DNA from: Dermacoccus abyssi
GTDB lineage: Bacteria; Actinomycetota; Actinomycetes; Actinomycetales; Dermatophilaceae
Direction: 5' to 3' (one strand)
NCBI RefSeq assembly: GCF_034541975.1
Contig: NZ_JAVYJM010000001.1
DNA: 64,000 nt
Shown here: positions 59,693 through 64,000 of the stretch, one piece after another
How the letters are laid out: the number at the start of each line of letters is the position of its first letter
Numbering within the stretch: the stretch's first letter is position 1
Notes under the pieces: model-generated
Database searches by the model: none
Told to the model about the DNA's origin: nothing
What the model saw: the letters and a program-made list of their open reading frames with translations, nothing else
Made by a program: the position numbers and the translations under genes

Positions 59693-61483
59693 CTACTGCT
59701 CCGGGGTGACGAAGTAGGAGTCGTCCATCGCAGGGTGCGGCGCGATGGGAACGACCTGCATGCGCACGCGCTCCTCGGCCCACCGTCGCTGCTCGACGGT
59801 CTCGCGTGCGTCGTTGACGGCCTCGCACTGCTCGGCGTCGAGGTAGAACTCGAGCTGGGTGGCGCGTGCGTCGAGGCGGGCCACCTTCTCGTAGTCGTGC
59901 CCCTCGTGGGCTGCCGTGACGAGCTGCTGCACGACGCGTTCGACGGTCGAACGGCGCATGCGGCGCGCGAGCTGCGGCAGGATGTCGATGCGTCCGTCCT
60001 CGCTCACGATGATGACCATCGAGCCCTTGCCACGCCCTGCGAGGTAGCGGATCGCCGAGTTGTACCGGGCCCCGCGCGAGATGTCGCCGGTGCCCGTGGC
60101 CGCGCCGTCGAGGATGACGCCGACGGCGTGGCAGTGGCCCTCCGGGCTGACGAGGACGGCGCCGTCGATCTTGGTCAGCGCGTGGAAGGCGTTGGGCCCG
60201 AGGCGGGTCGGCTCCACCGTGTACGCCTGCGGGAGAAGGCGTTCGCCCTCGGCGCGAGCATCGGGATGGACGACGAGCATCGTGCCGTGCTGCTGACGGA
60301 TGCAGGCCTGGGCCATGTCCCACAGGATGTTCGCGTGCTGGTCGGTGGCCTCGGGGAAGACGCGCCGCACGGTGTGCACGAACGTGTCGGCGTCGACGAG
60401 GTCGCGCGGGAGCGTGGGCTGGCCGTTGTCGACGCGAAGGAACGGCGTCGTCGCGTGCCACAGCTCCCACGAGCCGTTGCCGACGACGCGGACGGTGAAG
60501 CAGCGTTCGTCGGCCGTGTCGTAGGCCTCTTCGAGCGTGCCGAGCCCGTAGACCTTTCGCCCGTCGCACAGCAGCTCGAAGCCTGGCCCCGTCATCTCGA
60601 GGGCCTTGCGGAACGAGCGGGGCACCGAGACGGGCACCTCGTGTTCGAACGCCACCTCGCAGCGCACGGCGTCATGCGTGGGTTGCGCGAGCACGAGCGT
60701 GCCGAGGCTGGGGCGGCCCTCGTAGGTCTGAGCCGAGACGGCGTCGAGGGCATCACGCAGGCCGAGGGCGAACTCCTGCCCCGCGCGCGACGCGCACCCG
60801 TTGACGAAGGTGTCTGCGGCAGAACGCAGCACGGCACCTGCGTCGATGCCGATGAGGGAGACCGGGTGTTTGCGGTCGAGTTCGTGGCTGGCAGCGCGCA
60901 GCACGTCGTCGATGACGGCCTCGGGGAAGCACGCTGCGGCGTCGAAACCGTCGATCGTGGTTGTCGAGAGCTTCGGCAGTTCGGCCCACGGTTCGCTCAG
61001 CACGGCGAGCACGGGGAAGACGCGGTGGGCGTCGACGATGACGCTCATCCCGACGAAGAGTCGGCGGTCGTCGAATCGCGCTGCGGTGTCGAGGGCTTCG
61101 AGGAGAACCTGACGGTGGCAGCCCTCGCGCAGCGCGGTGAGGTAGTGCTCGGGATGCCATTCCTCGTCGGCGGCGTGGGGCACCCCGGCCGCCACCGAAC
61201 GGGCCTCGGGGCAGGAGGCCGGGCAGGTCGTTCGGCGCTGCTCCTCGAAGAGCGCGTCGGCGCGGCCGAGAAGTCCGGCGAGCGGTTCGACGTCGAACGC
61301 GTTGCGCTCGGGCTCGATGAGGACGGCGTCGCTGCCGTCGACGGGGAAGCCGATGAGGAAGCCACGTGGGTCGAGTTCGACGCCTGCGCGGTCGAGCGCT
61401 TCGTCGGCGAGTCGTTCCATCGACCATCGAAGCTCGCCCTGATCACCCCACAGGGACGCAGCACCACCCCGAACTGCTTCCAT
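59693..61483 (-). CDS. DisA_N (diadenylate cyclase-fold) protein with altered RHR motif
   Basis: 596 residues. Residues ~1-375 are an unassigned domain with Cys/His clusters (TCPASCPEARS, EEWHPEHYLTAL). From ~390 it turns into a DAC-type domain: HGTMLVVHPDARAEGERL, KIDGAVLVSPEGHCHAVG (the DGA motif) and ISRGARYNSAIRYL at the position of GTRHRxA. There the canonical RHR is RYN, so di-AMP synthesis is doubtful and nucleotide binding more likely. ATG 61483 has GAAAAT seven bases upstream; starts at 61492 or 61558 are possible. Followed by an acidic antitoxin-like gene upstream of it. Confidence 0.75.
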   Translation of the reverse strand: MEAVRGGAASLWGDQGELRWSMERLADEALDRAGVELDPRGFLIGFPVDGSDAVLIEPERNAFDVEPLAGLLGRADALFEEQRRTTCPASCPEARSVAAGVPHAADEEWHPEHYLTALREGCHRQVLLEALDTAARFDDRRLFVGMSVIVDAHRVFPVLAVLSEPWAELPKLSTTTIDGFDAAACFPEAVIDDVLRAASHELDRKHPVSLIGIDAGAVLRSAADTFVNGCASRAGQEFALGLRDALDAVSAQTYEGRPSLGTLVLAQPTHDAVRCEVAFEHEVPVSVPRSFRKALEMTGPGFELLCDGRKVYGLGTLEEAYDTADERCFTVRVVGNGSWELWHATTPFLRVDNGQPTLPRDLVDADTFVHTVRRVFPEATDQHANILWDMAQACIRQQHGTMLVVHPDARAEGERLLPQAYTVEPTRLGPNAFHALTKIDGAVLVSPEGHCHAVGVILDGAATGTGDISRGARYNSAIRYLAGRGKGSMVIIVSEDGRIDILPQLARRMRRSTVERVVQQLVTAAHEGHDYEKVARLDARATQLEFYLDAEQCEAVNDARETVEQRRWAEERVRMQVVPIAPHPAMDDSYFVTPEQ

Positions 61484-61609
61484 GGCAGGCATTTTCGCAC
61501 GCCGATTTCGGTGCGAAGACCCGCGTCCCACGCGGTGGATCCCGGTGGGCTCCGGCATCGGTCAGAGAACGGCCCCCGGCTCGCGGCTACCAGGTGCGAG
61601 GAACCGAAA

Positions 61610-61645
61610 CTGCGCGCGTCCCAGGCGAACCCGGGACGCGCGCAG
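61610..61645 (-). terminator. Hairpin after the antitoxin-like gene
   Basis: 13-bp perfect stem (61610-61622 with 61633-61645), 10-base loop, 22 bases after the stop of the leftward gene at 61667. It separates that gene from the DAC-fold gene. Confidence 0.75.
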
Positions 61646-61666
61646 CGTCAGTCGTCGTGCGTGCGG

Positions 61667-62431
61667 TCAGCGCAGCGTGTCGCCGTGGGGACCGTCCTCC
61701 GGGAGGCCGTCACCGACGCGGCGGACCGCGTTCTCCTGCTCGGCCTCGCCGCTGAGGGCGGTGACCTCCGGGTCGGCCAGTGCCTCGCCCGTGTCTGCGT
61801 CGGCACCGAAGTCGCCGTTCACGGAATTGATCTCGGGATCGGTCACGGCTGCGTTGTCGATGTCGGCGTTGCGTACGTCGCGCGCGCCGGCGTCGTCACC
61901 GAAACCGTCGGTGGTGGTGCGGTTCTCGCCGAGACCGTCGGCCTCGCCGTGGACGGAGTTGATCTCCGGGTCCGTGACAGGCTCGTTGTCGTCGACGGAG
62001 TAGGCGGTGTTCGGGTCGAGCGAGCTCGTCGGTGCGTCGGCTCCGACCGCACGATCGACGGCGCTCTCGCCGCCGAACTGGTCGTCGGCCGTCTGCAGGC
62101 CGTCCTGTCCGATGGCGCGGTCGATGGCCTCTTCGCTGCCGACCGCCGTGTCGCCGAAGTCACCGGTCGTCGTGCCTGCAGCGCCGGTGGCGGCGCCCTT
62201 GGCAGACACCTTGTCGACGCCGGTCATGGCGGCATCCTGCGCCTTGGCGACCTTGTCGGCGTACTTGCCGCCGGTCTTGTCGTTGACGGTGGCGCCGGCC
62301 TTCTGGACGGCCTCGGCGATCTTCTCGCGGTTGCCGTCAGCCGCGGCGGCGGCCTTCTCCTTGGCGAGCTGAGCCTTCTGGTCGAGGCCGAGTTCGGCTG
62401 CCTTGGCCCTGAGCTTGTCGGTGAATCCCAT
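61667..62431 (-). CDS. MT0933-like antitoxin domain protein with an acidic repeat tail
   Basis: 254 residues from ATG 62431 with GGGAG upstream. The N-terminal ~75 residues (MGFTDKLRAKAAELG through REKIAEAVQKAGATVNDKTG and KYADKVAKAQDAAM) resemble the MT0933-type antitoxin helical module. The rest is strongly acidic and disordered with three near repeats of VTDPEINSV or ADPEVTALS. No toxin-like gene is adjacent, so the antitoxin label describes the fold only. The 263-bp gap upstream (62432-62694) contains no gene or structure I can support. Confidence 0.65.
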   Translation of the reverse strand: MGFTDKLRAKAAELGLDQKAQLAKEKAAAAADGNREKIAEAVQKAGATVNDKTGGKYADKVAKAQDAAMTGVDKVSAKGAATGAAGTTTGDFGDTAVGSEEAIDRAIGQDGLQTADDQFGGESAVDRAVGADAPTSSLDPNTAYSVDDNEPVTDPEINSVHGEADGLGENRTTTDGFGDDAGARDVRNADIDNAAVTDPEINSVNGDFGADADTGEALADPEVTALSGEAEQENAVRRVGDGLPEDGPHGDTLR

Positions 62432-62694
62432 GATCGTCTCCCTGGTGGGTTCGATGGAAGGTCTTACCTGTCGTAACGAACCCTGCCACGCGGATGTTCC
62501 GGGCACCAGAGGCAATTGGCCGGGATGCCGGGCCGGACGGACGATGCGCCGACACCAGCCGACGCAGGTCGCTGCCGGCGCCGCCTGCAACGGATCTCGA
62601 CTGGTCGATGGCTCGGTGCATTCGTCGGGCCGACGCCCGCGGCGATGACGGCCCGAGCCACCCGCATCGGGGGCGCCAGGGGCGGGCAGCAGCG

Positions 62695-63204
62695 TCAGTC
62701 GAGTTCGCGCACCGCGTCGGCGAGGGCGGGCATGGCCCGCTCCATCGTCGCGAGGGTCGTGACGAAGCCGTCCTGACCGCCGTACCAGGGGTCGGGCACG
62801 CCGTCGCCGGGCTCGGCCTCGGGGTCGTAGTCGGTGAGGAGGACGACGTGGTCAGGCAGGTCCCCGCCGTAGATGTCGCGCATCCGGTCGAGGTGGATGT
62901 CCTCCATGGCGACGACGAGGTCGTTCTCGTCGATCTCGTCGCGCGTGATCTGGTGCGCGCTGTGATCGTCGGCGTCGTAGCCGGCCTTCTTCAGTTCGGT
63001 GACGGCGCGAGGGTCGATCGGGTTGCCGATCTCCTCGGTGGACGTCGCGGCGCTCGTCAGCTCGACGTCGCCGAGGCCGTGTTCGGCGAAGTAGGTCGCC
63101 GCGACGCGCTCGGCCATCGGCGAGCGGCAGATGTTCCCCCAGCAGACGAACACCACCCTCCGAATGGGCGCCGCGGTGCCGGCGTCGCGTTTTCCAGGCA
63201 TCAT
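62695..63204 (-). CDS. Low-molecular-weight protein tyrosine phosphatase
   Basis: 169 residues. Active-site P-loop CWGNICRSP gives C21 and R27 (C-X5-R), and the general-acid Asp lies in DPWYGG near residue 138, so a catalytic enzyme. Typical length is ~155; here ~14 extra N-terminal residues. Start MM at 63204 overlaps the stop of the upstream LLM gene (63201), so the two form an operon with coupled translation. Acts on tyrosine-phosphorylated protein or arginine phosphate. Confidence 0.88.
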   Translation of the reverse strand: MMPGKRDAGTAAPIRRVVFVCWGNICRSPMAERVAATYFAEHGLGDVELTSAATSTEEIGNPIDPRAVTELKKAGYDADDHSAHQITRDEIDENDLVVAMEDIHLDRMRDIYGGDLPDHVVLLTDYDPEAEPGDGVPDPWYGGQDGFVTTLATMERAMPALADAVRELD

Positions 63205-64000
63205 CGAACGCTGGCGACGATCTCGAGAGCGCGCTTCTGGGCCTCGAGGCCGCGGGCCGCGTTCGTCATCATGAGCTCGTCGGCCATGGCGTGCTCGGCG
63301 AACTGCTCGAGGTAGGCGCCGACGCGCTCGGGGCCGCCGATGGCCGTGTAGGTGAGCATGTGCTTGGCCTGGTGACCCGCGGGCGAGTCGAGCAGCATCT
63401 CGATCTCGTCGTCGCTGAGGCGGCGGTCGGCAGCGCCGAAGCGGGTGGCGAGGGAGCGAACGCGGGCGCGCAGGACCTCCTCGTACATCGTCGCCGCGGC
63501 GTCGTCGGTCTCGGCCGCCACGACGTTGAGGGCCGCGATGACGTGCGGCTCGGCCAGTTGCTCGGAGGGGCGGAACTCGGTGCGGTAGGCGTAAACCGCG
63601 GCCTGCAGCGCGTCGGGCGCGAAGTGGCTCGCGAAGGCGTATGGCAGGCCGAGAGCGGCGGCGAGCTTGGCACCGAACATGCTCGAGCCGAGGATGTAGA
63701 GAGGCACGTGGGTGCCCTGGCCGGGCACGGCCTCGATGCCGGCGAGGGGGCTCTCGTCGGAGAGCAGGCCCTGGAGTTCGACGACGTCCTGGGGGAAGCG
63801 GTCGCTGGCGTGCGGGTCGCGTCGCAGGGCCTGCCAGGTCCGCTGGTCGGTGCCGGGCGCCCGTCCGAGGCCGAGGTCGATGCGGCCCGGGTGCAGTTCG
63901 GCGAGGGTGCCGAACTGCTCGGCGATGACGAGCGGGGAGTGGTTCGGGAGCATGACGCCACCGGAGCCGACACGGATCGTGTTCGTGCGCGCCGCGACGT
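63201..64000 (-). CDS. LLM class flavin-dependent oxidoreductase, N-terminus outside window
   Basis: Leftward gene entering from the right edge; ~266 residues visible with no start codon in the window. TIRVGSGGVMLPNHSPLVIAEQFG then GRIDLGLGRAPGTDQ define the bacterial luciferase-like (LLM) fold, with HVPLYILGSSMFGAKLAA and MMTNAARGLEAQKRALEIV near the end. These are F420- or FMN-dependent monooxygenases; the cofactor cannot be decided here. Its stop overlaps the start of the phosphatase gene. Confidence 0.85.
   Translation of the reverse strand, partial: VAARTNTIRVGSGGVMLPNHSPLVIAEQFGTLAELHPGRIDLGLGRAPGTDQRTWQALRRDPHASDRFPQDVVELQGLLSDESPLAGIEAVPGQGTHVPLYILGSSMFGAKLAAALGLPYAFASHFAPDALQAAVYAYRTEFRPSEQLAEPHVIAALNVVAAETDDAAATMYEEVLRARVRSLATRFGAADRRLSDDEIEMLLDSPAGHQAKHMLTYTAIGGPERVGAYLEQFAEHAMADELMMTNAARGLEAQKRALEIVASVR

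Noticed and set aside
59558..62476. Very long uninterrupted antisense open frame (~970 codons) opposite the DAC-fold and antitoxin-like genes; similar long antisense frames at 31501-33666
   Set aside because: High-GC DNA rarely makes stop codons on the opposite strand. The frames lack plausible starts and family motifs, while the genes on the other strand have conserved domains.
62432..62694. Possible short genes in the 263-base gap upstream of the antitoxin-like gene
   Set aside because: The open frames there lack ribosome sites or NANNNT starts and show no conserved motif.
1..64000. CRISPR array, prophage, insertion sequence or integrative element
   Set aside because: No regularly spaced repeats, transposase, integrase, terminase or portal genes were seen; the repeats found are isolated palindromes.

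Overview
The window is about 69-70 percent GC, and codon third positions are almost always G or C. The gene content points to an actinobacterium, probably a member of Micrococcales: a DUF3072 protein, a DUF6918 protein, an MT0933-type antitoxin-like protein, a glutathionyl-hydroquinone-reductase homologue, quinone-dependent pyruvate dehydrogenase and ThrE exporters. Many genes start at an ATG lying 6-7 bases after a TANNNT hexamer, the actinobacterial leaderless-mRNA arrangement. I cannot name a genus from sequence alone. There are no rRNAs, tRNAs, insertion sequences, prophage genes or CRISPR arrays. This is chromosomal backbone with small accessory enzymes.

Layout. 1-9.3 kb: truncated MFS transporter, NmrA-type reductase, a methyltransferase plus atypical GTPase pair, small acidic proteins, a PaiB-like flavoprotein, two alpha/beta hydrolases, a frameshifted SRPBCC gene, a mini zinc-ribbon protein, a GNAT and a DUF2797 protein. 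9.4-19 kb: DJ-1/Hsp31-like protein, DUF6157, BCCT osmolyte transporter, disulfide flavoprotein with a GNAT partner, pirin, AhpD-like protein, NCS1 permease and hydroquinone reductase. 19-22.3 kb: a persulfide-detoxification locus (CstR-type repressor, CstB, TauE/SafE, YgaP-like rhodanese) with three matching operator palindromes. 22.4-29.7 kb: monooxygenase, a parS-like site, aldehyde dehydrogenase, YeeZ-like SDR, an AT-rich spot with a small membrane protein, a broken DHFR-family gene, and a copper-type trio (membrane protein, PCuAC lipoprotein, DyP peroxidase). 30-37 kb: PoxB, DUF3533-like membrane protein, DedA, a broken 2H phosphoesterase, an MTHFR-like protein and a secreted lipase.

37-46.5 kb: small membrane proteins, ThrE exporter, amidohydrolase, FrnE/DsbA, an iron-dependent transhydrogenase-like dehydrogenase, a broken VOC gene, an unassigned membrane protein, a Q/G/Y/S/N-rich prion-like membrane protein, a HAD phosphatase and a 41-residue cysteine-rich protein. 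46.6-56.3 kb: APC permease, DUF1697, second ThrE, LOG protein, stand-alone ABC-type ATPase, GH25 lysozyme, a large GT-C-like membrane protein and DUF6918. 56.4-64 kb: VOC and GNAT proteins, K+ channel/RCK with a membrane partner, a diadenylate-cyclase-fold protein with an altered catalytic motif, the antitoxin-like acidic protein, a low-molecular-weight tyrosine phosphatase and the start of an LLM flavin oxidoreductase.

Cross-cutting observations. (1) About two dozen genes fit NANNNT-N6/7-ATG, which sets many start codons and predicts leaderless transcripts. (2) Three intergenic sites carry two-tier palindromes sharing a TGCGGTTGG core; they look like a terminator or repeat family. (3) Four accessory genes are each broken by exactly one base, which means either incomplete sequence polishing or recent decay. 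No single cluster stands out as an obviously new defence or biosynthetic system. The best candidates for new biology are the altered DAC protein, the prion-like membrane protein, the GTPase-methyltransferase pair and the palindrome family.
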